A stretch of 64,000 nt of DNA, taken from positions 1,535,501-1,599,500 of the forward strand of contig NZ_QFFF01000001.1 in assembly GCF_003129465.1 (NCBI RefSeq), in the 5' to 3' direction. The position numbers were made by a program, and so were the translations under genes. Below, in pieces: positions 28,601 through 40,321 of this stretch. Within the stretch, counting starts at the first letter, position 1, and each line of letters begins with the position of its first letter. Source of the stretch: Sphingosinicella humi. GTDB taxonomy: Bacteria > Pseudomonadota > Alphaproteobacteria > Sphingomonadales > Sphingomonadaceae. The notes beneath the pieces are model-generated. The model saw nothing but the letters and a program-made list of their open reading frames with translations, was not told the DNA's origin and did no database searches.

Positions 28601-28776
28601 ACGTATCGCCCCACCGGCGCGAGGAGGCCCGCTCCTCCGCCTCATCACGCTGAATCGAGGCCCTGGCGCCTGCCGCTCTTCGCGAGGAAATGCGTCGATC
28701 GGCCATGGAGCTTGTAGAACTCTAAGGCCGGCCTAAGGGAGTGGCATCCGTTGAAACTCAGACTATGTCCCGGGCC

Positions 28777-30558
28777 ATGGCTGCACCTGTTCTTGCTTAT
28801 GAAAATCTCGGCCTCGTCCAGGGTGCCGGCTGGCTGTTCCGGGGTCTCGACCTGTTCGTCGGGCCGCGCGACCGGTTGGCGCTGATCGGGCGCAACGGCG
28901 CCGGGAAGACGACGCTCCTGAAATGCCTCGCCGGGATGATCGAGACCGACGAGGGGCGGCGGACGATCCAGCCCGGGGTGAAGGTCGTGCTGCTGGAGCA
29001 GGATCCGGACGTCGCCCGGTTCGAGACGCTTCGGGACTATGCGCTCTCAGGCCCCGGTGCGCCGGCGGCGCATGAGGTGGAGGCGATCGCCGACCAGATC
29101 GGCATCGACCTCGGCCGGCCGGCCGCCACCGCCTCGGGCGGGGAGCGACGGCGCGCGGCGATCGCGCGGGCGCTGGCGCGGGACCCGCAGGTGCTGCTGC
29201 TAGACGAGCCGACCAACCATCTCGATCTCGCCGCGATCGAATGGCTGGAAGACTGGCTCGGCCGCTTCACCGGCGCCTTCATCGCGATTAGCCACGACCG
29301 CACGTTCCTGAAGCGCCTTACCCGTTCGAGCCTGTGGCTCGACCGGGGGCAGTTGCGGCGGGCGGAGATCGGCTTTGGCGGCTTCGATGCGTGGACGGAG
29401 CAGATTTATGCCGAGGAGGCGCGGGCAGCCGAGAAGCTCGACGCCAAGCTCAAGCTGGAGCTGCACTGGCTGCAGCGCGGCGTGACCGCCAGGCGGAAGC
29501 GGAACCAGGGCCGGCTCGCCAAGCTGCACGAGATGCGGGCGGCGCGGGCGGCGATGCTGGGGCCGGCGGGGACAGCCAAGCTCGGCCTCGAGAATGACGA
29601 TGTGAAGACGAAGATGGTGATCGACGCCCAAGGCGTCACCAAGCGCTTCGGCGACCGCGCGATCATCAAGGACTTCACCCTGCGCATCCAGCGCGGCGAC
29701 CGGATCGGCGTGGTCGGTGCCAACGGCGCGGGGAAGACGACCCTCTTGAAGCTGCTGACCGGCGAGATCGAGCCGGACGAGGGCACGATCCGGCGGGCGA
29801 AGACGCTGGAAGGCATCATGATCGACCAGCAGCGAAAGCTGCTTAATCCCGACAAGCGCGTCCGTGACGTGCTCGCCGACGGGGGCGACTGGATCGAGGT
29901 GCGCGGGGTGAGGAAGCACGTCCAGGGCTATCTGAAGGAATTCTTGTTCGCCCCGGAGCTGATCGACGCCAAGATCGGCACCTTGTCCGGAGGGGAGCGG
30001 TCGCGCCTGCTGCTGGCGCGCGAATTCGCGCGCCGTTCCAACCTGCTGGTGCTCGACGAGCCGACCAACGATCTCGACCTGGAGACGCTGGACCTCCTCC
30101 AGGAGGTGATCGCGGACTATGACGGCACCGTCCTCATCGTCAGCCACGACCGCGACTTCCTCGACCGCACGGTGACCATCACCCTGGGCCTCGACGGCTC
30201 CGGCAAGGTCGACGTCGTTGCCGGCGGCTATGAGGATTGGGAGAGGAAGCGCCGGCCGCACGCCCATAATGCGAAGGTGCCGGAGCCCGCCAAGGCCGCG
30301 CCGTCTGCGCCGCGCCGGCAGACGAAGCTCAGCTACAAGGACCAGCGCGATTATGACCTGCTGCCGGAGCGCATCGACCAGCTGGAGGCCGAGATCGCCC
30401 GGGACGAGGACATCCTCTCCGATCCCGACCTCTACACTCGCGACCCCGCCCGCTTCGCCGCTCTTACCGCCGCCATCGAGAAGGCGAGGGCCGAGCGCGA
30501 CGCCGCCGAGGAGCGATGGCTGGAACTGGCCGAGCAGGTAGAAGCGCTGGCGAGCTGA
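28777..30558 (+). CDS. uup: ABC-F family ATPase (Uup-like)
   Basis: The 593-residue cytosolic protein has two ABC ATPase domains: Walker A GRNGAGKTT and GANGAGKTT, signatures ASGGERRR and LSGGERSR, and Walker B LLLDEPTNHLDL and LVLDEPTNDLDL. The linker is rich in basic and coiled-coil residues. There are no membrane helices. The C-terminal extension with a coiled coil (about 510-590) is typical of Uup, which acts at ribosomes or DNA rather than in transport. The ATG at 28777 (MAAPVLAYENL) matches the usual family start; in-frame GTG 28741 and ATG 28765 are alternatives. Confidence 0.92.
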   Translation: MAAPVLAYENLGLVQGAGWLFRGLDLFVGPRDRLALIGRNGAGKTTLLKCLAGMIETDEGRRTIQPGVKVVLLEQDPDVARFETLRDYALSGPGAPAAHEVEAIADQIGIDLGRPAATASGGERRRAAIARALARDPQVLLLDEPTNHLDLAAIEWLEDWLGRFTGAFIAISHDRTFLKRLTRSSLWLDRGQLRRAEIGFGGFDAWTEQIYAEEARAAEKLDAKLKLELHWLQRGVTARRKRNQGRLAKLHEMRAARAAMLGPAGTAKLGLENDDVKTKMVIDAQGVTKRFGDRAIIKDFTLRIQRGDRIGVVGANGAGKTTLLKLLTGEIEPDEGTIRRAKTLEGIMIDQQRKLLNPDKRVRDVLADGGDWIEVRGVRKHVQGYLKEFLFAPELIDAKIGTLSGGERSRLLLAREFARRSNLLVLDEPTNDLDLETLDLLQEVIADYDGTVLIVSHDRDFLDRTVTITLGLDGSGKVDVVAGGYEDWERKRRPHAHNAKVPEPAKAAPSAPRRQTKLSYKDQRDYDLLPERIDQLEAEIARDEDILSDPDLYTRDPARFAALTAAIEKARAERDAAEERWLELAEQVEALAS

Positions 30559-30578
30559 AGCGCTACTGACGGCGGACT

Positions 30579-32509
30579 CTAGCCCCGCCGCGCCTCGGTC
30601 AAATGGGCGCGGATCTGCTCGTCGGTGGGGGCGCCGCGGGAGGCGCGTTCGAGCAGCGCCAGGCCCCTGGCCGGATCGCGGCCGCTCTTGAACAGAAGCC
30701 AGCCATAGGTGTCGGCGGTGGCGGGATTGTCCTCGTCGAGCTTCCACGCCTTTTCGGCGAGCGGCAGCGCCTTGCCATAGTCGCCCAGCTCCGAATAGGC
30801 CCAGGCGAGGTTGTTGAGCATCACCGCGTCCCGGTCGCCGAGGCGGCGGCGGAGCCCTTCATAGACGCGGACGGCATCGGGCCACTGGCGGGCGGCCATC
30901 ATCCGGCCCGCGGCGAGCAGCTGAGCCGGCACGCTGCGCGGGTTCTGCGCCAGATAGAGGTTCAGCACCTCGGTCGCGGAGGCGGCCTGACCCGAGCGCT
31001 CCAGCGCCTCGATGAGGCGCATCGCCACCGGTTCCGTGAAGGCGATGTTCGCCGCCTTGCGATACTCCTGTGCGGCGCCCTTGAAGTCGCCGCCGAGGCC
31101 GCGCGCGTCGCCGACCAGCACATGAGCATCGGGCGCGCCGGGATTTTCCGCCTGAAGCTTCACCGCCCGTTGCAGCGCCTCCTCGCCCAGCCCATTGGCA
31201 AGGAGCGCGCCGATCAGCGCCACTTGCGCCGGCGCCCGCCCCGGATTCCGCTCGGCGTTGCGCCGAAGTGCCTCGAGCTTCCCCTGGTCGACGGGTTCCG
31301 ACCACAGCGCGGTTGCGGCGCGCCGCTGCGGCTGCGCCGCCCGGGCAAGGTAGACGGCCGCCGCTTCATCGTCTCCCTGCGCCTGTAGCGCCTCGCCGAT
31401 CAACGTGAGCGAATAGCTGTCGGCGTCCGGGGCGTCGACGATCGGCTTCAAGGTCGCGACGGTTGCGCCGGCGTCGCCGAGCTTCCATTGGGCCGCCGCC
31501 AGGAGCCGCCGCGCCTTCCGGTTATGGGGTTGGCGGGCGATCAGCTGCTGCAGCCGCTTCACCGCCTGTTCGACATTGCCCGTCTGATAGTCGATCGCGC
31601 TGGCGAGCAGCATCGCAGCCGGCTGATCGTCGAGCTTGCCCTCGGTATGTTGATAAATGGAGCGGGCGAGCTCGAAATTGCGCGCCCGGGCCGCCAGCAT
31701 CGCCTGGAGATAATAAGCGAAGGGGTGTCCTTCGGACAGCTCCAGCGCTTTTCGGGTGGCCGCCAGCATCGCCCGCATCTCGCCCATCTCGCCCAAGGTC
31801 GCGGCGCGTTCCAGATGGGCCGACACATAATCGGGATCGGTCTCGAGCGCCCGATCGAACCAGGGCAGGGCGGCGCGAAGCCCATATTGGCCGCGGGTCA
31901 ACTCGCCGCGGAGGGTAAGCGCCTCGGCGTCGTTGGGCGCCAGCTTCACCGCCCGGTCGGTCGCCTCGATCGCGCCGGCAAGATCGCCGCTGGCGCGTCG
32001 AAAGCGAGCCGCCTCGATCCAGGCGTCGGCGTTTTCCGGCGCCGCCTCGATCGCTTCGGCGAAGGCGGCGGCGGCGCCCGCCCGGTCGTCCAGCTTCGCG
32101 AGCGCCTGGCCCTTGATCCGTGACGCATAGCCGCGATGCGCCGCCGGCGCCGCCTCGGCTTCGCGCAAGGCTTCCTCCGGCTTGTCCTGGAGAATGAGGG
32201 CGTGCGCCATCAGGTGCCCCGTCGCCTCGGCCGGGATACCGAGCTGACGCGCGCGGGCGAGCTCGGCGGCGGCCGCGACCCCGTCGTTCAAGGCGAGATA
32301 GGTTCTGGCCTGCATCACCCTCGCCTCGCCATTGTCGGGATCGGCCTTGAGGGCGTTCATAAATTCGACGCGCGCAGTGCGCGGCTGTCCCGCTTCGAGC
32401 GCGGCGACGCCCCGCTCATAGGCTCCGGCGGCGTCGCTCGGCGCATTCGAGCAGGCGGCCGCGCCGAACAGGAGGGCGAGGCTGAGGGCGAGCTTCGAGG
32501 AATATTGCG

Positions 32510-32513
<4 letters not shown>
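30579..32513 (-). CDS. prsT: TPR-repeat lipoprotein of the PEP-CTERM/Prs system (PrsT-like)
   Basis: The 644-residue protein has a lipoprotein signal ending in GAAAC (about residue 21), then tetratricopeptide repeats along almost the whole length (for example ARVEFMNALKADPDNGEARV and LARARQLGIPAEATGHL). The family member PrsT accompanies the PrsK/PrsR regulators in exosortase/EPS loci and is thought to act in export or assembly; this one is shorter than the usual 900-residue form. It overlaps the prsR stop by 4 bases (ATGA) and is last in a four-gene operon. Its 3' end converges with the uup gene. Confidence 0.85.
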
Positions 32514-33870
<1,357 letters not shown>

Positions 33871-33874
<4 letters not shown>

Positions 33875-35967
33875 GCGCGTTTCCGTTCATGTTCAGGTTT
33901 GAATGGGCGGACGGCCTCGGGCCGACACGCCGGCAAGAAGATGGTGAAGCGGCTTCCCTCGCCCTCGCGGCTCTCGACCTCGATCCGCCCGCCCATGGCG
34001 GCGACCAAGGTTCGCGCTTCGAAGGCGCCGATGCCGAACCCGCCTTCCTTGGTGGAGGCGAAGGGCTGGAAGAGGCGGCCGCCGACGAACTCCGCCGACA
34101 TTCCCGCGCCGCTGTCGATCACCTCGATTGCGAGCTCCGAGCCGCGGGCGCCGTAGCAAATCCGCACCGCCTCGCCCGGGGGGCTCGCATCGATCGCATT
34201 TTGCACCAGGTGCCCGACGGCCTGTTCGAGCCGGGCGGGATCGGCGCGAGCCGTCAGTGCCGGGTCACCGAAGAGATGGACGGCGTGCAACCCCTGCTTG
34301 GCTCCGGCGATAGCCGACAGGATCGGATGCAGCTTAGTTTCGCGGACCGACGCTGGCTCGGTGCGCCCGTCGCGAGTGAGGCGGGCGAGAAGGTCGTTCA
34401 TCTTCGTCACCGAATTTCTGAGGGTCGCGATCATGTCCGCGCGGAATTCGGGGTTGTCGGCGTGTCGCTCCGCGTTGCGGGCGACCAGGCTGAGCTGGCT
34501 CACCAGATTCTTGATGTCGTGGAGGATGAAGGCGAAGCGGCGGTTGAATTCGTCGAAGCGCTGCGATGTGGCCAGCGCCTCCTGGCTGCGCGCTTCGGCA
34601 AGATAGCTCGCCGCCTGGATGCCGGCGGCGCGGAACAGGTCGAAATCCTCCCAGTCGAGCGGCCGGCGGACCAGCGGATGCGCCAGGATGACGAGGCCGA
34701 CCAGCCTGTCGTTGTGGAGGAGCGGAATGCCCGCCCAGGCGGTCTCGATCTCGGCCAACCAGGCCGGCACGGCGACGCGCTCTTCGCCCGCGATCAGCCT
34801 GCCATCCCGCGTCGTCTCGAAATCGACGATATGGGCGGTCGCCTCCAGGAAGCGAATGAAGCCGTGATCGCTCGCGCCGCTACGGCCTATCTCGTGGTGC
34901 CAGTTCCATCGTGCCGCCGGAACGAGCCGGTTTTGATCGTCGGTGACGAGGAGGAGACCGGCCGGAGAGTCCGATATGTCCGCCAGGGCCTTGATTACCC
35001 GGTCGCCGAGCGGTGCGACGTCGCCGCCGCTACGCCCGACCGTGCGGGTGAAGCGGAGCCATTCCTCCCGATAGTCATAGCGGTGTTCGAAGAAATGCTT
35101 GGCGAGCATCACCCTCAGCCACGCTCTTGCCTTTCCCGAAGGCAGGAGGATGAGCGTCACCACGCTCATCACGAAGATGAGAGCGATCTGGCCCACCCGG
35201 GTCCAATTGCCGCCGATGACCTCGATCGCCTGGGTCGCCGACATCATCAGGATCAGATAGGCGAGGATCGCCAGCACCGAGAGCGACTGGAAGGTCGCCG
35301 CGCGCGACATCCGCATCCGCCATTGGGCATTGCGCCGGCTCGCCAGCGCAAAGAGCGGCACGAGCATGGCGGCGATCGCGCCGCGCATCGCCAGCAGGTC
35401 GTCGACCGGCGCCCGGCTCAGATAGGCGACGGTGTAGAGATGCAGGTCGTAGGCCCACAGGCCGGCCAGCGCGATCATCGGCAGCCGAATGCCCCAGCGC
35501 GCATCGGGCGCCGCCTGGCCATAGAGATTGTGGACCAGCACCAGCGAGCCCGCCGCGATGGTGAGACCGATGATATGGGCCGTCGTTTCGAGCGCGTTGC
35601 GGACGGCCGGTTCGTCGTCGAAGCGGGGGAGGACGCCGGCGACGACGATCTGGAGGCCGATCACCGCCGCGACGGTGAAGTAGACGAGCCGGACGGCTCT
35701 CAGCCGTTCATTGTCGGCGGCACTCCGCACGATACCGTACATGAAGGCGAGGAAGGCGAAGTTGCGGGCGCTTTCGGCCATGTCCGCAAGCCAATGGTGC
35801 GAGCCGAGCAGCGCAAGGAAGATCGCCCAGACCGCCGTGACCGCAAAGGCGGCGACCAGCGGGCGGTTGCGGGGATCGCCGTTCCAGTGACGAAGCTGCC
35901 AGATGGCGAGGGCGCCGAACAGGAGCGCGGCGAGCGCATGGCTCCACAGGCCGAGGACGGTCAGCAT
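33871..35967 (-). CDS. prsK: Membrane histidine kinase, PrsK type
   Basis: The 698-residue protein begins with eight or more hydrophobic helices (about residues 1-280) typical of PrsK, then a GAF-like region (about 300-460). The H-box is FILHDIKNLVSQL, and the ATPase domain has the N-box QNAIDASPPG, DSGAGM and GFGIGAF (G boxes). Its phosphotransfer partner is the adjacent prsR product. The ATG at 35967 overlaps the stop of the sugar transferase by one base (TGATG); a longer open frame upstream is not coding. The signal it reads is unknown. Confidence 0.92.
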
Positions 35968-37355
35968 CAGCGCGCCCCCTTTGGCCAGAGGATGACGCGC
36001 ATTGTCTGGAGCAGGATCAACAGGTCCAGGAACGGCGTGTAGTTCTTGGCATAATAAAGATCGAATTCGAGCTTCTGGCGCGCGTCCTCGATCGAGGCGC
36101 CATAAGGATAGTTGATCTGCGCCCAGCCGGTGATGCCCGGCTTCACCATGTGGCGCTCGGCATAATACGGTAGGCGCGCCTCGAGATCGGCGACGAACTG
36201 CGGCCGCTCGGGGCGGGGGCCGACGAAGCTCATTTCGCCCTTCAGCACGCTCCAGGCCTGGGGCAGTTCGTCGATGCGGAGCTTGCGGATGATATGGCCG
36301 ACGCGGGTGACGCGGGGATCGTCCTGCTGGGCCCACACGGCGACGCCGCCCACTTCGGCGTCCTGCCGCATCGAGCGCAGCTTCACGATCTCGAAACCCT
36401 GGCCGTAAAGGCCGACGCGGCGCTGCCGGAAGAAGGCCGGGCCTTCGCTCTCCAGCTTCACCGCAAGGGCGGTGAGGAGGATGATCGGCACGGCGAGCAC
36501 GAGAATGGCGGCGCTGATGACGATGTCGAACAGCCTCTTGCCGAGACTCGACAGTCGCCGCCCGGCGGAAAATCCATCGGAGAAGATGAGCCAGCTGGGG
36601 TTGAGGCTGTCGAGGTCCACCCGCCCGGTTTCCCGCTCCAGGAAGGAGGACAGGTCGTTGACATGGACTCCCGTCGTCTTGATGCGCAGCAAGTCGGCCA
36701 GCGGCAGGGCGTTGCGGCGCTCCTCCAGCGCGAGCACGACCTCGCTGGCGCCTAGCCGCAACACATGCTGGGGAAGGTGGGGGATGTCGTCACGATTGAC
36801 GGCGTGGCCGACGGCCGCCGGGCCTTCGTTCATGTTGACATAGCCGGCGATGGCGAAGCTTGCGCCATCGCGCCGGGCAAGCGTCTCCAGCCGGGCGGCG
36901 CGCGGACCGGCGCCCAGCACCAGCACCCGCCGCTTGAACGCCTCGCCGCCCAGGGACCGGCCGAGGGCGACGCGTGCGGCGCCGAGCATGATGAGCGCGA
37001 TCATCATCGCGTAGAGCAGGTTCGATCGCCAGAAAGTGACCGACGGCACCATGAAGAAAATGAGGGAAAGAAGCAGGACGCCCAGCGATATGGAGACGAC
37101 CAGCCGCGCGACGGCGTAACGGATCGAAAGCAACGCATCCGCCGAATAGACGCCGACGCCGACCATCGCCGCCTGCAGGGTTAGGGTGAAGGTCAACATG
37201 TGCGGCAGCCGCGAGGCGGCCGGATCGATGCCGCCGCCGATCTGCCATTCGCGCAGCAGCCAGCCGCCCTCCGCGGCCAGCATCAGCAGCGTGAAGTCGA
37301 TGAGACCCAGGAGCAGCACGGTGTGCGGCACGTAATGTTTGAACAGCCTGATCAC
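35967..37355 (-). CDS. TIGR03013-type sugar transferase of exosortase/EPS loci
   Basis: The 462-residue membrane protein has four or five N-terminal helices, a Rossmann-like domain (VLVLGAGPRAARLE) and a C-terminal bacterial sugar-transferase domain. That domain carries the hallmark KRLFDIVIS, KLRSMR, FVGPRPERP and PGITGWAQINYPYG. Such enzymes transfer a sugar phosphate to undecaprenyl phosphate, the first step in making repeat units of exopolysaccharide. GTG at 37355 is the start, with GGAG five bases upstream and the usual beginning (IRLFKHYVPH); the open frame continues to 37505 but looks non-coding. It heads the operon with prsK, prsR and prsT. Confidence 0.92.
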   Translation of the reverse strand: MIRLFKHYVPHTVLLLGLIDFTLLMLAAEGGWLLREWQIGGGIDPAASRLPHMLTFTLTLQAAMVGVGVYSADALLSIRYAVARLVVSISLGVLLLSLIFFMVPSVTFWRSNLLYAMMIALIMLGAARVALGRSLGGEAFKRRVLVLGAGPRAARLETLARRDGASFAIAGYVNMNEGPAAVGHAVNRDDIPHLPQHVLRLGASEVVLALEERRNALPLADLLRIKTTGVHVNDLSSFLERETGRVDLDSLNPSWLIFSDGFSAGRRLSSLGKRLFDIVISAAILVLAVPIILLTALAVKLESEGPAFFRQRRVGLYGQGFEIVKLRSMRQDAEVGGVAVWAQQDDPRVTRVGHIIRKLRIDELPQAWSVLKGEMSFVGPRPERPQFVADLEARLPYYAERHMVKPGITGWAQINYPYGASIEDARQKLEFDLYYAKNYTPFLDLLILLQTMRVILWPKGAR

Positions 37356-37491
37356 CGCCGCTCCGCCGCCCCGCCTGGCCCCGACCTTCGTGTAAGGGTT
37401 TCCGACACGGGCGATGGTGTCGCTCAAATTGACAAATAATTCCTGAAGAGCCCGGAAAAGCGGCGGTTTGGGACCATCAAAATGAGCTGCT

Positions 37492-38541
37492 ATGCGCGGC
37501 CGCATGCTCGATAGACGAACCGCCCTTCAAGGAATTGCCGCCGGCGCCGCCATGCTGGCGCTTCCGTCCAGCACCGCCGCTGCGCGAGCCGCGGCCGGAA
37601 AGCCGCCCCGGCTCCGGCCGGGCGACACGGTCGGGCTGATCGAGCCGGCCGGCTTCACCGACGACGCCTTCGATCTGGCGCTTGTCGAGGAGACGGTGCG
37701 GGCGATGGGCCTGGTGCCTAAGCCAGCGCCGCATTTGCTCCAGCGCTACGGTTATCTCGCCGGACGCGACGAGGCGCGAGCGGCCGACGTCAACGCCATG
37801 TATGCGGACGACGATGTGCGGGCGGTGTTCGCAGTGCGCGGCGGCTGGGGGTGCGCGCGCATTCTGCCGCTCCTCGACTACAAGCGCATCGCCGCCCATC
37901 CGAAGCTGCTCATCGGCTTCAGCGACATCACCGCCCTGCATCTCGCCTTCGCCGCCCATGCGGGTTTCGCGACGGTCCACGGCCCGAACGCCGCGAGCTC
38001 TTGGGGCGAGCTGTCGTGGAACGCCTTCCGCCAACTCGCTTTCGAAGGTGGGACGCCGACCTATCGCAACCCGGTCGCGACCGATGATCGGCTGGTGCAG
38101 GCACGCTGGCGCACCTGGACGATCCGTCCCGGCCGGGCCCGGGGCCGGTTGCTCGGCGGCAACCTCACGGTGCTCGCAGCGCTGATGGGCACGCCCTATC
38201 TTCCCGACTTCAAGGGAGCGATCCTGTTCCTCGAAGACACCGACGAGGCACCCTACCGGATCGATCGGATGCTGACCCAGCTGGCGCTCGGCGGCGTGCT
38301 CGGCCAAGTTGCCGGCGTCGTGTTCGGCCAGTGCACCGACTGCCGTGCCTCGGCTCCTTCCTATGGCGGTTTCACGGTCACCGAGGTGCTGAAGCAGCAT
38401 CTGGAGCCGCTCGGCATACCCGCCTTCCAGGGCGCGCTGATCGGCCATGTCGCGAACCAGTTCAGCCTGCCGGTCGGCATTCCCGCCGAGATCGACGCCG
38501 AGGCAGGAACCATCCGGATCATGGACCCCGCCGTGGCGTGA
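37492..38541 (+). CDS. Exported LD-carboxypeptidase (S66 family)
   Basis: The 349-residue protein has an arginine-pair signal (RRTALQGIAAGAAMLAL), so export may use Tat. The S66 nucleophile serine is in GFSDITAL, the catalytic glutamate in LFLEDTDEAPYRID and the histidine in LIGHVANQFSLPVG. These enzymes cut the terminal D-alanine from murein tetrapeptides during cell-wall recycling. ATG 37492 or 37504 are possible starts. It diverges from the sugar transferase gene. Confidence 0.9.
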   Translation: MRGRMLDRRTALQGIAAGAAMLALPSSTAAARAAAGKPPRLRPGDTVGLIEPAGFTDDAFDLALVEETVRAMGLVPKPAPHLLQRYGYLAGRDEARAADVNAMYADDDVRAVFAVRGGWGCARILPLLDYKRIAAHPKLLIGFSDITALHLAFAAHAGFATVHGPNAASSWGELSWNAFRQLAFEGGTPTYRNPVATDDRLVQARWRTWTIRPGRARGRLLGGNLTVLAALMGTPYLPDFKGAILFLEDTDEAPYRIDRMLTQLALGGVLGQVAGVVFGQCTDCRASAPSYGGFTVTEVLKQHLEPLGIPAFQGALIGHVANQFSLPVGIPAEIDAEAGTIRIMDPAVA

Positions 38542-38597
38542 CCGCGGAATCTTGATCCTGATCCGGAACAAGTTAGGCTCCCCTCGCTTGAACCCAA

Positions 38598-39917
38598 ATG
38601 CCTGTAGCCGACCTCGCCCTTCCGCGCCCGGCGCCCCTGCGTCTCGCCAACCATCTGCTGGATGCCGTCTGGAATAGCAGGCTTTCGGCACCGCCGGAGA
38701 TGGACGGGGAGGCAATGGAAACGCGCGCCGAGCAGCAGACGGGCCTCGCGGACTTCGGCGACCCCTGGTTCCGCCGGCCTCTGCGCCGTTTGCTGCAGTC
38801 GCTCGCCGAGGAGGCGCAGCTCAATCCGGTCGGGCGTATCGTCGCGCGCGCCTATGTGCTGAAGCTGCTCAAGGAACGGCTTTGGGCGCAGCAATGGTTC
38901 GGCGAGAATGCCGAGATCCGGCGGCGACCTCTCGCCCCGCCGGTGGTCGTGGTCGGGCCGATGCGGTCGGGAACGACGCGGCTCCACCGGCTGCTCGCCG
39001 CCGACAGTCGCTTCGCGCATCTGCGCATGTTCGAAACCATGTGCCCGGTGCCGCGGCCGGCGCGAGGGGGCGGGCGCGATCGCCGCCCGTGGCTGGCGGC
39101 GATGAGCCTGGGGCTTCTCCACCGCGTCAATCCGGCGACAGCCGTGGTCCATCCGACGGGGCCCATGGCGCCGGAGGAGGAACTCGGCCTCCTGGTCGCT
39201 TCGGCCTGGGGCATGAAGCACGAGGCGCAGTGGCGCGTGCCCGCCTATGCGCGCTGGTGCGAGGCCGACGATGCCACCCCGGCCTATGCCCATATGGCCG
39301 ACCTGCTGCGTCTCACCGGCTGGATGAGGCAGGAGGACCCGGGCAAGCCATGGCTCCTGAAGACGCCGCAGCACATGCTCGACCTGCCGGCGCTGCTCCG
39401 CGTCTTTCCCGACGCGCGGATCATCTTCACCCATCGCGATCCGGCGGCGGTCGTGGGGAGCAGCTGTTCGCTCGCCTGGAACCAGATGAGCCTGCAGAGC
39501 GACCATGTCGATCCCCGCTGGATAGGTCGCGAATGGCTGCGCAAGACGAGGCTCAAGATCGATCGGATGACGGCGGCTCGGGCCGGTCTTCCGGCGGGGC
39601 GCATGATCGACGTTCATTTTGACGAGATGGATCGCGACTGGCACGGCGTGATGCGGCGCATCTACCGCTTTCTCGACCTGGACATGGCCCCGGCCGAACC
39701 GGCGATGGGCGCCTATATGGCCCGCGCTGAAAGGGACCGCCGATATCGGTCGCACAGCTACAGGCTGGGCAGTTTCGGGCTCGAGGCGGAGGATGTGAGG
39801 GAGAGCTTCCGAGATTATCTCAGGGACTTCGCCATCCCGGTCGAGGCGGCGTCGCGGAAGAGAGAAAGCGGACCTCTATGGGCCGACGACCGCACCGCTG
39901 TGGTCGCGAGCGGGTAA
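38598..39917 (+). CDS. Sulfotransferase-family protein
   Basis: The 439-residue cytoplasmic protein has the PAPS-binding P-loop near residues 117-125 (VVGPMRSGTTRLHRLL) and the second PAPS motif (IFTHRDPAAVVGSS), with a helical N-terminal region of about 100 residues before them. It transfers a sulfate from PAPS to an acceptor such as a carbohydrate or lipid; the acceptor cannot be named. Its start lies 57 bases after the LD-carboxypeptidase stop, so the two may be cotranscribed. Confidence 0.86.
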   Translation: MPVADLALPRPAPLRLANHLLDAVWNSRLSAPPEMDGEAMETRAEQQTGLADFGDPWFRRPLRRLLQSLAEEAQLNPVGRIVARAYVLKLLKERLWAQQWFGENAEIRRRPLAPPVVVVGPMRSGTTRLHRLLAADSRFAHLRMFETMCPVPRPARGGGRDRRPWLAAMSLGLLHRVNPATAVVHPTGPMAPEEELGLLVASAWGMKHEAQWRVPAYARWCEADDATPAYAHMADLLRLTGWMRQEDPGKPWLLKTPQHMLDLPALLRVFPDARIIFTHRDPAAVVGSSCSLAWNQMSLQSDHVDPRWIGREWLRKTRLKIDRMTAARAGLPAGRMIDVHFDEMDRDWHGVMRRIYRFLDLDMAPAEPAMGAYMARAERDRRYRSHSYRLGSFGLEAEDVRESFRDYLRDFAIPVEAASRKRESGPLWADDRTAVVASG

Positions 39918-39926
39918 AGCGGCGGT

Positions 39927-40160
39927 CTAGGCCGCCCGCGGTATTCCGGGGTCTTCGAGCGGTCCGGCCTCGCCGCGCACGGTGATCCGTTCCAGTTCGA
40001 GCCAAGGCGTCGGTCCCTCGTCATGCTCGGCGATCATGAGGATATCGTCGTGCATCAGCGTCACGCCATTTCCTTCGAGTACCGAGGAGGCGTCGACACC
40101 GGGCGGGCCGTGCACGATCAACAGCCGGCAGGATTGCCAGCGATGTTCCTGGTAAAGCAT
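39927..40160 (-). CDS. Small conserved-looking hypothetical protein, 77 residues
   Basis: A 77-residue open frame begins MLYQEHRWQSCRLLIVHGPP and is preceded by a strong ribosome site, AGGAGG, nine bases before the ATG, better than most genes here. It has no signal peptide or membrane helix, is acidic, and ends in a proline/glycine-rich tail. No motif is recognised. A 42-codon open frame (MYFVDYPIAQ...) starts just upstream and overlaps it out of frame; it might be a leader peptide or chance. The gene is between the sulfotransferase and aldo/keto reductase genes and oriented against both. Confidence 0.55.
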   Translation of the reverse strand: MLYQEHRWQSCRLLIVHGPPGVDASSVLEGNGVTLMHDDILMIAEHDEGPTPWLELERITVRGEAGPLEDPGIPRAA

Positions 40161-40321
40161 CTTGGTTTCCCTCCTGTTGACGAGTCGCAGAGTGCAGGAT
40201 CGTCCTCCTCACGGTTCTGCGCAATCGGATAATCGACGAAATACATGGCCTTGAGGCGCGGCGAGTTGGAGCGGCGCCCGCCAAGGCCTAAGGCCAACAC
40301 GGCGGACGAAGGAGAGGCGGC

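Noticed and set aside
28621-28637. Hairpin after the proline iminopeptidase gene as a terminator
   Set aside because: The stem has only 6 pairs and no T-run follows, so it is mentioned with the gene but not listed as a terminator.
37429-37434. TTGACA as a -35 box for the LD-carboxypeptidase gene
   Set aside because: No acceptable -10 element occurs 16-18 bases downstream, so this is not called a promoter.
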